Shown here one piece after another: positions 35,984 through 45,159 of a DNA stretch of 58,175 nt (positions are counted from its first letter, which is position 1; every line of letters begins with the position of its first letter). The notes below the pieces were generated by a model that saw only the letters and a list, made by a program, of their open reading frames with translations, was not told the DNA's origin and made no database searches. The position numbers were made by a program, and so were the translations under genes. Source of the DNA: Brevundimonas subvibrioides (GTDB lineage Bacteria; Pseudomonadota; Alphaproteobacteria; Caulobacterales; Caulobacteraceae); assembly GCA_002280475.1 (NCBI GenBank), contig NCEB01000011.1, forward strand, positions 1 through 58,175. Direction: 5' to 3'.

Positions 35984-36580
35984 ATGGCGCGCGCGCAATT
36001 CCAGAAGGGCCAGAAGGTCTGGGTCGAGTGCGTCGGCGCCTGGGCCCATGTCGAAAAGGTCCAGCCGGTCTGGGCCAAGGGCTTCGACGAGCCGGTGCGC
36101 GTGACCTATGACGTCGGCCTGGGACGCGAGTTCCAGAGCTCCGAACTCATGCTGCCGGCGGAGGACGAGGCCGGCGCGGATCTGGGCGGCTGGCGGCTGT
36201 TGCGGGCCCGCAACAAGTGGCAGTCCGCCGAGGATACGCCGCACCACCCCTATCCCGGCACCTATCCGGTGGTCGTCACCGATCAGGCGGACTGGGGTGG
36301 CTGGCGCGTGCCCGGCGCCGAGTACGACCGCGACCCCCAGCGGATCGAGTTCCAGGCCCGGCTTCTGGTCGCCGCGCCCAGGTTGATGGCCCTGGCCCAG
36401 CGGCTGGTCGACACGGTCTTTGAATGCCCTGAGGACGCCCCGCCGGAGACCCTGGCCCTGGCACGCGAGGCCCGCGACGTCCTCAAGACCGTGACCCAGA
36501 CGCTGACACCCCCAGGCGAGGTCCAGTCTCCCACGGCTCCGGCGTCGACAGCCCCATCAACCGCTCGCGTCGCCGCCTGA
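35984..36580 (+). CDS. conserved hypothetical protein with KOW-like N-terminus
   Basis: A 198-residue cytoplasmic protein. The N-terminus (FQKGQKVWVECVGAWAHVEKVQPVWAKG) looks like a small beta-barrel, followed by GREFQSSELMLP and a helical domain (residues about 115-165, ARLLVAAPRLMALAQRLVDTVF...). The end is Pro/Thr/Ala-rich. I do not recognise a family with a known function. ATG 35984 is used; 35957 would add nine residues. Confidence 0.7.
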   Translation: MARAQFQKGQKVWVECVGAWAHVEKVQPVWAKGFDEPVRVTYDVGLGREFQSSELMLPAEDEAGADLGGWRLLRARNKWQSAEDTPHHPYPGTYPVVVTDQADWGGWRVPGAEYDRDPQRIEFQARLLVAAPRLMALAQRLVDTVFECPEDAPPETLALAREARDVLKTVTQTLTPPGEVQSPTAPASTAPSTARVAA

Positions 36581-36616
36581 GCCCTTGAACAGGTTTCGTT
36601 AACCAAGTCTCGACAG

Positions 36617-36657
36617 GATTCCGCGACGCAGCCTAGATTCCGGGGCGTCGTCGAATC
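36617..36657. promoter_or_regulatory. cluster of three GANTC (CcrM) sites upstream of the PleC-like kinase
   Basis: GATTC at 36617-36621 and 36636-36640 and GAATC at 36653-36657 fall within 41 bases, 60-100 bases before the kinase start. GANTC is methylated by CcrM in Caulobacterales and can link transcription to the cell cycle. A GTTAACC near 36599 resembles half a CtrA box; a full TTAA-N7-TTAA is not present. Confidence 0.45.
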
Positions 36658-36716
36658 GCTCAGCGTACGCTCCGGTCTGCCGGGTCGCGACGCCGCGAAC
36701 AGTCCGGGAGAGCGCC

Positions 36717-39140
36717 TTGCGGGGCAGCGAGCGCCGCATCCAGCATCCGGGCCGAAGGGCCGCGGACACCGCTCCGGCCCTGCCGTCCTGGGCCCGGATC
36801 ACCGTGCTGGCGCTGACCCTCGGCCTCGCCCTCTATGTCGTCCTGTTCGCCCGCGAAAGCACCCGGCCCGCGCGAGAAGCGGCGGTGCTGCGCGAACAGG
36901 CCCTTTCGCGCGAAGCTGAACTGGGCGCGGCGCGAATGGAGGCTGACCTGGCCACGGCCCGTCTGTCGCTCGACGCCGCTGCCCAGGCGCTGAACGCCCG
37001 TCCGGACCGCCCGCTGGACGCCGTGGAGGTCGCCCGGCGTCTGGCCCCCGCCAGCGGTTTCGCCGTCCTGGACGCCGCCGGCGCCGCCGTCGCGGTCCAG
37101 GGCGGCGCGCCGGACGACTTCGCGACGATGACCGCACCCGACCTGACGGGCCCGCTCCCTTCGGCGGACCGATCGGCCGTCATCACCCGTGTCGAAACGG
37201 GCGCGGGCCAGGTCGTCGCGCGCACGCCCACCCCGGTCGAGGCGCGGGGTCGATTGCTGATCGTGTCGCCCGCCCATGGCGTTCTGGCGGCCGACGGCGA
37301 ACGGGACCTCAAGGACCGGCTGGGCATCGATCTGTCGACCCTGGTCGAGGCGGGAAAACCGCTCGAGGTCGAACTATCCAGCGAGCGGGCCCTGGAAGCC
37401 ATGGCCGCGCCCGTCGGCACCACGGGGCTCCAGGCCGTGGCCTGGCGACCCCAGAGCGCCGGAGCGGCGGCGGTCATCAGCGACCTGTGGATCCTGGTCG
37501 CGCCCCTGGGCCTGGGATTGCTGGTCCTGGGCCTGGCCCTGATGCAGCGGTGGCGACAACATCGCGCCACCAAGGCCTGGGCCGAGACCGAGCACCGCTT
37601 CCGCGTCGCCGTCGAGGCCGCGCGTTGTGGCGTTTGGGAGTGGGACACCGAGGCCGAGGAGGTCATCGTGTCCGATTACATGGCTGAACTGCTGGGCCTG
37701 ACCGAAGGCGGCACGGTCTCCAGCGAGACGGTGATGGAGCGTATCCACCCCCGCTATCGCGACCTGGTGCAGCATGCCCTGCTGCAGGCCGCGACGTTTG
37801 GCGCGTTCGAGGTGACCTTTCCCGTTGCGGTGGAGGGCGGCGCGCGCTGGATCGACGCGCGGGGGCAGGCCCGGGGCCGGCGCGGGGAGAACGGCTTTTC
37901 CATGATCATGGGGGTCGCGCTGGACATCACCGAGGCCCGTCGCGCCAAGGCCCAGGCCCAGTCCGCCGAGAACCGGCTGCGCGATGGCATCGAGAGCGTC
38001 ACCGACGCCTTCGCCCTGTTCGACCGCAACGGCCGGCTGATCCTGTCCAATGCGGGGTTCAAGGACGCCTTCGGCTTCACCGATGACGCCCTGAAGAAGG
38101 GGGCCGCCAAGGACGAACTGAACCGCATCGCCGCGCTGGCGATCAAGGCGGACCGGCCGTCCGCCGAGGGTCGGGCCGGCGCGCGCGAGGTCGAACTGCA
38201 CGACGGCCGGGTGCTGCAACTCAGCGAACGGTTCACCGGCGACGGCGGGACGGTCGTGACGGCCGCCGACGTCACCGCCATCCGCCGTCAGGAGCTGGAA
38301 CGCCAGAAGGCGGCGAACTCGCTGCGCGCCACCGTGGACCAGCTGGAGACCAGCCAGGAAAAGCTCAGCCTGCTGGCCCGCAAATACGAAATCGCCATGA
38401 CGCGGGCCGAGGCCGCCAACCAGGCCAAGTCCGAGTTCCTGGCCAATATGTCCCACGAACTGCGCACGCCGCTGAACGCCATCAACGGCTTCTCCGAGAT
38501 CATGGCCGGCGAGATGTTCGGGCCGCTCGGCGACGCCCGCTACAAGGGCTATGCGGGCGACATCCTGAAGTCGGGACAGCACCTGCTCAGCCTGATCAAC
38601 GACATCCTCGACATGGCCAAGATCGAGGCCGGCAAGATGACCCTGCACTATGAACCGGTCGATCTGACCGAAGTGTGCGAGGACGCCATCCGTCTGATGC
38701 GTGGAAAGGCGCAGGATTCGGGTCTGTCGCTGACGCTGGAGACCGCCGACCTTCCTGAGGTCGAGGCCGACTATCGCGGGCTGAAACAGGTGATGCTGAA
38801 CCTGATCTCCAACGCCGTGAAGTTCACGCCCGAGGGCGGCTCCATCACCGTCTCGGTCAAGGCGGTGGAGTTCGATCGGGTGCGGATCGCGGTGTCCGAC
38901 ACCGGCATCGGCATCGCGGCCGACGACCTGAGCCGCCTGGCCCAGCCGTTCGAACAGGTCGAGGGCCAGCATTCCAAGACGACCCAGGGCACGGGACTGG
39001 GCCTGGCCCTGACCAAGTCGCTGATCGAATTGCATGGTGGACAGATGCTGCTGGAAAGCGAGCCGGGCGCGGGCACGACGGTCAGCTTCGACATTCCCGT
39101 GCGGCGTCCGGCCGAAATGCAGCAGGCCCAGGCGGCCTAG
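36717..39140 (+). CDS. PleC-like hybrid-less sensor histidine kinase with PAS domains
   Basis: An 807-residue sensor kinase. TM1 is near residues 27-46, a periplasmic domain fills 47-255, TM2 is near 258-278, PAS domains are near 293-410 and 424-520, the HisKA motif SHELRTPLNAINGFSEIMAGEMFG has the phosphoacceptor His580, and the HATPase N, G1 (DTGIGI) and G2 (GTGLGL) boxes follow. The dimerisation segment and layout closely resemble Caulobacter PleC, the kinase/phosphatase acting on DivK and PleD. The start is an unusual TTG preceded by GGGAG at 7 bases. No receiver domain is fused. Orthology to PleC is inferred from similarity, not proven. Confidence 0.85.
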   Translation: MRGSERRIQHPGRRAADTAPALPSWARITVLALTLGLALYVVLFARESTRPAREAAVLREQALSREAELGAARMEADLATARLSLDAAAQALNARPDRPLDAVEVARRLAPASGFAVLDAAGAAVAVQGGAPDDFATMTAPDLTGPLPSADRSAVITRVETGAGQVVARTPTPVEARGRLLIVSPAHGVLAADGERDLKDRLGIDLSTLVEAGKPLEVELSSERALEAMAAPVGTTGLQAVAWRPQSAGAAAVISDLWILVAPLGLGLLVLGLALMQRWRQHRATKAWAETEHRFRVAVEAARCGVWEWDTEAEEVIVSDYMAELLGLTEGGTVSSETVMERIHPRYRDLVQHALLQAATFGAFEVTFPVAVEGGARWIDARGQARGRRGENGFSMIMGVALDITEARRAKAQAQSAENRLRDGIESVTDAFALFDRNGRLILSNAGFKDAFGFTDDALKKGAAKDELNRIAALAIKADRPSAEGRAGAREVELHDGRVLQLSERFTGDGGTVVTAADVTAIRRQELERQKAANSLRATVDQLETSQEKLSLLARKYEIAMTRAEAANQAKSEFLANMSHELRTPLNAINGFSEIMAGEMFGPLGDARYKGYAGDILKSGQHLLSLINDILDMAKIEAGKMTLHYEPVDLTEVCEDAIRLMRGKAQDSGLSLTLETADLPEVEADYRGLKQVMLNLISNAVKFTPEGGSITVSVKAVEFDRVRIAVSDTGIGIAADDLSRLAQPFEQVEGQHSKTTQGTGLGLALTKSLIELHGGQMLLESEPGAGTTVSFDIPVRRPAEMQQAQAA

Positions 39141-39151
39141 GAAAACCCGGC

Positions 39152-39283
39152 CCGTCATCCTCGGACTTGATCCGAGGATCGGATGCAGGACGGCTCATGC
39201 GGAGATGCGTGGCAGGATCCAGCGTCATTCCTGTTTCCAGGTCGCGGACAGTCCGATCCTCGTATCAAGTCCGAGAATGACGG
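39152..39283. repeat. family B composite palindrome, copy 2
   Basis: CCGTCATCCTCGGACTTGATC... is mirrored by ...ATCAAGTCCGAGAATGACGG with two changes (CGTATC for CGGATC, GAGAAT for GAGGAT). It lies 12 bases after the kinase stop and about 50 bases before the SOS box. Confidence 0.85.
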
Positions 39284-39332
39284 TGGGGATTCAGCAAGCG
39301 TGACGATTCGCGTTTGACTCTGGTTGAAGCTG

Positions 39333-39347
39333 GAACAAATAATGAAC
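39333..39347 (+). promoter_or_regulatory. LexA (SOS) box with promoter of the imuA-imuB-dnaE2 operon
   Basis: GAAC-AAATAAT-GAAC is a perfect alphaproteobacterial SOS box (direct repeat GAAC or GTTC with seven bases between), 19 bases before the imuA ATG. TTGACT at 39314-39319 and AATAAT at 39338-39343, 18 bases apart, make a good promoter whose -10 lies inside the box, so LexA would block polymerase. Confidence 0.9.
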
Positions 39348-39366
39348 ATCCAGCTTTCCGATCGCC

Positions 39367-40029
39367 ATGACCCCGTCCATTGAGCCCCTGTCATCCCCCG
39401 TTCCGCCGCCCTTGACCGACCTGTCGACGGGGCTGGAAGAGACGTGCGTGGCGGGTCCGCGCGACATGGCCACCACCCTGGCCTTCGCCCTGGCCCGCGC
39501 GCGCCAGGAGGATCGGCGAGGCGTCGGACTGGCCGTGACGCGGGCCTGGCTCAAGGAGCACGGCCGTCCCTATGGCCCGGGCCGGCGAAGTCTGTGCGGT
39601 GGACGCGACCTCATCCTGATGATCGGCCGCACCCAGGCCGAGGCCCTGTGGGCCATGGAACAGGCGCTGCGATCGGGGGGACTGGCCCTGGTGCTGGGGG
39701 CGGTGGACGGGGCGGACCTGACACAGACGCGGCGGCTGGAGTTCGCCGCGCGCGACGGCGGGTCGGCGGGGGTCCTGTTGCGCACCCGGACGGGCGACCT
39801 GTCGGCGGCGCGGCGGCGCTGGCGCGTCGCCTCGGTGGCCAGCGAAGGCGACGCCGACGATGTCCGCGCGCCGGGACCCCTGCGCCTGAGCGCCGAACTG
39901 ACCCGCAGCCGGGGCGAGCGGCCCGGCCTCTGGATGCTGGAGGTGGACGATGAGACGCATCGTCTCCGTCTGGCTGATCGACTGGCCGGTCACGGTCATG
40001 GCCCGGTCGGCCGGTCACACGCAGCCTGA
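39367..40029 (+). CDS. imuA: ImuA, SulA/RecA-like mutasome protein
   Basis: A 220-residue protein of the ImuA group, a RecA/SulA-like accessory of SOS mutagenesis. The family traits are the HGRPYGPGRRSLCGGRDLILMIGRTQAEALWAMEQALRSGGLALVLGAVDG core and the closing ERPGLWMLEVDDETHRLRL. It is the first gene of the cassette, controlled by the SOS box, and overlaps imuB by 80 bases in another frame. It probably positions ImuB and DnaE2 at the stalled fork. Confidence 0.88.
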   Translation: MTPSIEPLSSPVPPPLTDLSTGLEETCVAGPRDMATTLAFALARARQEDRRGVGLAVTRAWLKEHGRPYGPGRRSLCGGRDLILMIGRTQAEALWAMEQALRSGGLALVLGAVDGADLTQTRRLEFAARDGGSAGVLLRTRTGDLSAARRRWRVASVASEGDADDVRAPGPLRLSAELTRSRGERPGLWMLEVDDETHRLRLADRLAGHGHGPVGRSHAA

Positions 40030-41665
40030 AAAAAAGTCTCCGCTCATCCCCGCGAAAGCGGAGACCCAGTCCTTTCGCGGGGACAGGGTGGCTGGGATTG
40101 GCGAAGCATCAAACTCGAAAGACCGATCGCCCAAAGCACTGGGTCCCCGCTTTCGCGGGGATGAGCGAGAGGAAGAGAAACCTGTCGCCTTGATCCTGAA
40201 GACAGCGCGAGGGGCGATCCTCCACGCCCTGAACCCGGCCGCCCGGGGGCTGGGCCTGTCGCGGGGCCAGACCCAGGCCGATGCGCTCGCCATGATCCCG
40301 AATCTTGATTGCCGCCCCGCCGATCCGGAAGCCGATGCCAGGGCGCTGGAGGCGCTGGCCGTCTGGGCCGAGCGGTGGTCGCCCTCGGTCAGCCTCGATC
40401 CATCCGGGGGCGGGCTGGAGGGGCTGTTCCTCGACGTCACGGGCGCGGCCCATCTGTTCGGCGGCGAGGCGGCCCTGATCGCCCAGATCGAGCGGCGGCT
40501 GGCGGGTGCCGGGGCCCGCGCGCGCGCCGCCATCGCGCCCACGCCCGGCGCGGCCTGGGCCCTGGCGCGCTGGGGCACCACCGGACGGATCGCGGGCGAG
40601 GACGTCCGCGCCCTGCTGGCCCCCTTAGCCGTCGAGGCCCTGCGAATCGACGCGGCGACCCTGCGTCAGGCGCGGCGGTTCGGGCTCAAGACCATCGGCG
40701 ACCTCTATCCCATGCCGCGCGCCGGGCTGGCCCGCCGCTTCCGCGACGCCGACGGAGCCGGTCTGGTCCGGCGGCTCGATCAGGCCCTGGGTCTGACGGC
40801 CGAGGCCCTGATCCCCGTGCGCGCCCCGGCGAAATATCGCGGCTGGGAGGCCTATGCCGAGCCCCTGACCGACACCGCCGGGATCGAGGCGCGGCTGCCC
40901 GGTCTCGCCGAGGCCCTGTCGCGGTCGCTGGAGCGGGACGGCCAGGGCGCGCGGATCCTGACCCTGACCGCCTTTCGCGTGGATGGCCGCGCGGGCGAGG
41001 TATCGGTCCGCATGGGGCGCGCCTCCCGGGAGTCTTCCGTCTGGATGAGGCTGTTTCGCGAGACCGGCATCGACCGCATCGACCCCGGCTTCGGCATCGA
41101 CGCCCTGATGCTGTCGGCCGAGGTCGCCGAGCCCCTGAGCGCGCATCAGGTCGAGATGGGACAGGAGGCCGCCGCCCTTCAGGCCGAAGGTCTGGCGGCC
41201 CTGATCGACCGTCTGTCGGCGCGGTTGGGCGAGGACGCCGTGCGCGTCGCCTCGCCCGCCGGGTCGTGGCTGCCCGAGCGCGCCGAACGCTGGCGACCGG
41301 CGCTGGCCAAGGCCCCGCCCCCGCCCGAAGGCCCCCTCGACCACGGTCGCGCCCGCCCCCTGATGCTGCTGGATCCGCCCGAGCCGGTGGAGGCCATCGC
41401 CGAACTGCCCGACGGCGCGCCCGCCCGCTTCACCTGGCGGCGCGTGACCCGCCGCGTCTCGCGCGCCGACGGGCCCGAGCGCCTGTCGCCGGAATGGTGG
41501 CGACCCGCCGGCGGCCGCGCGGCGCGCACGCGCGACTATTACCGGATCGAGGACGACCAGGGCCTGCGCTACTGGCTGTTCCGCGAAGGGCTGTACGGCC
41601 CGGAATACACCGGTGCCCCGGACGAGCGCGCGCCGTCCTGGTGGATGCACGGGATGTTCCCGTGA
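39950..41665 (+). CDS. imuB: ImuB, catalytically dead Y-family polymerase-like protein with repeat-encoded insert
   Basis: A 571-residue ImuB, the adapter that binds the beta clamp and recruits DnaE2. After the expected beta strand MRRIVSVWLIDWPV, residues about 31-73 are encoded by a family C palindrome (SPLIPAKAETQ ... PKALGPRFRGDER) inserted in frame. Family sequence resumes at PVALILKTARGAILHALNPAARGLGLSRGQT, with the LFLDVTGAAHLFGG and the finger/little-finger parts. ImuB normally lacks the catalytic acids. Without the insert its length would be near 520, the usual size. The insert lies in an N-terminal loop, where it may be tolerated. Its last bases overlap the dnaE2 start (GTGA). Confidence 0.88.
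   Translation: MRRIVSVWLIDWPVTVMARSAGHTQPEKKSPLIPAKAETQSFRGDRVAGIGEASNSKDRSPKALGPRFRGDEREEEKPVALILKTARGAILHALNPAARGLGLSRGQTQADALAMIPNLDCRPADPEADARALEALAVWAERWSPSVSLDPSGGGLEGLFLDVTGAAHLFGGEAALIAQIERRLAGAGARARAAIAPTPGAAWALARWGTTGRIAGEDVRALLAPLAVEALRIDAATLRQARRFGLKTIGDLYPMPRAGLARRFRDADGAGLVRRLDQALGLTAEALIPVRAPAKYRGWEAYAEPLTDTAGIEARLPGLAEALSRSLERDGQGARILTLTAFRVDGRAGEVSVRMGRASRESSVWMRLFRETGIDRIDPGFGIDALMLSAEVAEPLSAHQVEMGQEAAALQAEGLAALIDRLSARLGEDAVRVASPAGSWLPERAERWRPALAKAPPPPEGPLDHGRARPLMLLDPPEPVEAIAELPDGAPARFTWRRVTRRVSRADGPERLSPEWWRPAGGRAARTRDYYRIEDDQGLRYWLFREGLYGPEYTGAPDERAPSWWMHGMFP
40041..40167. repeat. family C composite palindrome, copy 3, inside imuB
   Basis: The 30-base left arm 40041-40070 and right arm 40138-40167 are reverse complements at 29 of 30 positions and match the arms at 27737 and 33433. 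This copy lies within imuB and is translated without a stop in frame; imuA also ends just left of it. Confidence 0.9.
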
Positions 41666-44600
41666 CGGACTGGTCCGGCGAGTACGCCGAGCTCGGCGCC
41701 ATGAGCAACTTCAGCTTCCTGGAGGGGGCGTCGCATCCCGGCGAGCTGATGATGCAGGCGCGCGCCCTGGGTCTGGCGGCGGTGGGGGTGGCGGATCGCA
41801 ACACCCTGGCCGGCATGGTCCGCGCCCTGATCGGGGCCGAGGATCACGACGTGCGATTGGTGGTCGGGGCGCGGCTGGGGTTTCTGGACGGGACCGAGCT
41901 GATCGTCTTTCCCAGGGACCGCGCCGCCTATGGTCGTCTGTGCAGACTGTTGACGATCGGCAAGAGCGAGATCGAGGTCTCTCCCCCGTCGGCTCCGGCG
42001 ATGGGGGAGTGGCGCGGCGCGCCTTCGCGCCGTGACGAGGGGGCCGAGGCGGTGGTGGACCTGGGGGTCTATCGCCGCGAGCGAGATGCAGCCCTTGTCC
42101 CACCGACGGAGTCGCCCCCTCCGTCAGTTCGCCAAGGGGCGAACTGCCACCTCCCCATCGCCCGAGCGGGCGACGGGGAGGAGACGGCAACCTCGCCCCC
42201 GGACGCGGAAGACCGCATCACCAAGGGTGAGACGCGGCTGACCTTCGATCAGGCGGCATCATTTGGACAGGGCATGATCGCCCTCGCCGTCGCGCCCGAG
42301 ACGCCCGACGCCGCCTTCGAGGCCCGGCTGCGGGCCTGGCGCACCGCCTGGCCCGACACCCTGTATCTGGCCGCCCAGCCCCTGTGGCGCGGGGGCGACC
42401 GGGCGCGGCTGAACCGGCTGGCGGCCCTGGCCGAGCGGACGGGCGCGCCCCTGATCGCGACCAACGCCGTCCTGTATCACCACCCCGAGCGGCGCATGCT
42501 GCAGGACGTCCTGACCTGCATCCGCGAGAAGACCACCATCGACGCGGCCGCCCTGCGGCTCCAGGCCAATGCCGAACGCCATCTGAAACCGCCCAGGCAG
42601 ATGGCGCGCCTGTTCCGGGGCCACGAGGCGGCGCTGGAGCGGACCATGGAGGTGGCGCGCGCCTGCACCTTCTCCCTGCGCGAGCTCAGTTATCAGTACC
42701 CGGACGAACCCGTGCCCGCCGGCTGGTCGCCTCAGCGGTGGCTGATCCGCCTGACCTTTCAGGGCGCGCGGCGGGCCTTTCCCGACGGCGTGTCGACCAA
42801 GGTGCGCCGGACCATCGTCAAGGAACTGAGGCTGGTGCGGGAGCTGAACTATGCCCCCTATTTCCTGACCGTGAACGACATCGTCGCCTGGGCGCGGCAT
42901 CCCGATCGCGACATCCTGTGTCAGGGCCGGGGCTCGGCGGCGAACTCGGTCATCTGCTTCTGCCTCGGCGTCACCAACGTCGACCCGACCTCTCAGGACA
43001 TGCTGATCGAGCGGTTCATCTCGTCCGAACGCTCCGAGCCGCCCGACATCGACGTCGATTTCGAGCACGAGCGGCGCGAGGAGGTGATGCAGTACGTCTA
43101 TCGCCGCTATGGCCGCGACCGGGCCGGCATCGTCGCCACCATCATCCACTATCGGCCACGCTCGGCCATCCGCGACGTGGGCAAGGCCCTGGGCCTGACC
43201 GAGGACGTGACCGCCCGTCTGGCCGACACCGTCTGGGGCTCCTACGGGGCCGAGGTGAAGGACGAACACGTCGACCGGGCGGGCGTCCGCCGCGACGACC
43301 CACGCATGAAGCTGGCGCTGGATCTGACCGCCGAGCTGATCCAGTTCCCCCGCCACCTGTCCCAGCACGTCGGCGGCTTCGTCCTGAGCCAGGAGCCGCT
43401 CTGCGAGATCGTGCCCATCGGCAACGCGGCCATGGCGGACCGGACCTTCATCGAATGGGACAAGGACGACATCGACCATCTGAAGCTGATGAAGGTCGAT
43501 GTGCTGGCGCTGGGCATGCTGACGGCGCTGAAGCGGGCGTTTCGCATGATCGCGGCCGACTATGGCCGGGCCCTGACCCTGGCCACGGTCCCGCGCGAGG
43601 TGCCCGCCGTCTACGACATGCTGTGCCAGGGCGACTCGCTGGGCGTCTTCCAGGTCGAGCCGCGTGTTCTACGACCTGGTGGTCCAGGTGGCGATCGTGC
43701 GGCCCGGTCCGATCCAGGGCGACATGGTCCATCCCTATCTGAAGCGCCGGGCCGAGCGCAGGGCGGCGGAAGCCGCCGGGCTCCCCTTCGACATCGACTA
43801 TCCGCATCCGGCGGCCGAGCACGGCAGCCCCGACGAGCTGCGGCTGATTCTGCACAAGACCCTGGGCGTGCCCCTGTTTCAGGAACAGGCCATGCGCATC
43901 GCCATGGACGCGGCGAAGTTCACCGGCAACGAGGCCAACGGCCTGCGCCGCGCCATGGCCACCTTCCGCCACATGGGCACCATCGGCCACTACGAGACCA
44001 TGATGGTCGGCCGGATGATCGACCGGGGCTATGATCCCGAGTTCGCCCAGAGGTGCTTCGCCCAGATCAAGGGGTTCGGCGAATACGGCTTTCCCGAGAG
44101 CCACGCCTGCTCCTTCGCCCACCTGGTCTACATCTCGTCCTGGGTGAAATGCTTTTATCCGGACGTGTTCACCGCCGCCCTGCTGAACAGCCAGCCGATG
44201 GGCTTCTACGCCCCGGCCCAGCTGGTCCGCGACGCGCGCGAGCACGGCGTCGAGGTGCGCCATCCCGACGTCAACGCCAGCGGCTGGGACGCCCATCTGG
44301 AACACCGGCCGGGAGAGGCCCAACACGCCCTGCGGCTGGGGATGCGCGCCATCGACGGCTTTCGCGAAGTCTGGGCCCAGGCCATCGTCGTCGCACGCGA
44401 GGCCGCCCCGTTCCACGATCTGGAGGATTTGCGCCGCCGCACCGCCCTGCCGCCCGCAGCCCTGGATCGGCTGGCGGAGGCCGACGCCTATGGCTCGCTG
44501 GAGCTGTCGCGGCGCCAGGGGATGTGGGCGGCCAAGGGCGCGCCCCTGGCCTCCAGCGCCCCCCTGTTCGAGGCCATGGGGCTGGACGAGGCAGACGGAT

Positions 44601-45118
44601 CGCCCCCCGCCGCCCTGCCCCGCCTGACCGAGGCGGAAGAAGTCGTCGGCGACTATCAGTCCATCCGCCTGTCGCTGAAAGGGCACCCGGTCGCCTATCT
44701 GCGTGAGCGGCTGACGAAGGCCGGGGCGATCACGGCGGAGGCCTACAAGGTCGCCCGGGACAATCGCCGCGTGACGATCGGTGGTGTCGTCCTGGTGCGG
44801 CAACGTCCGGGCTCGGCCAAGGGGGTGGTGTTCCTGACGCTGGAGGACGAGACGGCGGTCGCCAATCTGGTGGTCTGGCCCGACGTGTTCGAGCGGCTGC
44901 GTCCCGTGGCCATGGGCGCGCGCATGGTGCTGGCCACCGGGCGCGTGCAACGGTCCGAAGAAGGGGTGACCCATCTGGTGGTCGAGGACCTGATCGACTG
45001 GACGCCGATGCTGGGCGACCTGTCGGCCCAGACCGCGCCGGGCTCGGCCCACGCACCGTCCAGGGGCCGCCATCCGCGCGACGTGCGGGTCCTGCCCGGG
45101 TCGCGCGACTTTCACTGA
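41662..45118 (+). pseudogene. dnaE2: dnaE2 (imuC) error-prone DNA polymerase, with frame change near 43660 and repeat insert
   Basis: Error-prone C-family polymerase of the SOS mutasome. It starts GTG 41662, overlapping the imuB stop. The first ~666 residues match DnaE2 (PHP-like start YAELGAMSNFSFLEGASHPGEL, the palm around PPDIDVDFEHERREEVMQYVYRRYG, VDVLALGMLTALKRAF). At 43660 the frame shifts: QVE is followed directly by what should lie ~15 codons later (FYDLVVQVAIVRPGPIQGDM), as if about 38 bases including the SRAQM...RLKP segment were deleted. The rest, 43664-45118, is intact in frame 2. Restoring ~38 bases gives one 1164-residue frame. Residues about 107-174 come from repeat A. It is either a broken gene or an assembly error. 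Confidence 0.85.
41981..42181. repeat. family A inverted pair inside dnaE2
   Basis: Left unit 41981-42044 (CTCCCCCGTCGGCTCCGGCGATGGGGGAG, a variable hairpin, GACGAGGGGGC) and right unit 42115-42181 (GCCCCCTCCGTC, hairpin AGTTCGCC/GGCGAACT, CCACCTCCCC...GGGGAG) have the same architecture in opposite orientation, like the intergenic copy at 32354. The pair interrupts the KSEIE / KGETRL junction of the polymerase without a stop codon. Confidence 0.8.
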
Positions 45119-45159
45119 CCTTGCCATTCCGGGTCCGAAGGCCGAAATACCGCCCGCTC

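Noticed and set aside
40309..41661. 5' extension of the dnaE2 frame into imuB
   Set aside because: The long frame beginning at 40309 is antigenic noise over imuB; the DnaE2 sequence starts only at the GTG 41662.
43664..45118. 3' part of dnaE2 as an independent gene starting GTG at 43664
   Set aside because: It starts inside a conserved polymerase motif, has no ribosome binding site, and continues DnaE2 exactly; it is the second half of the frame-shifted gene.
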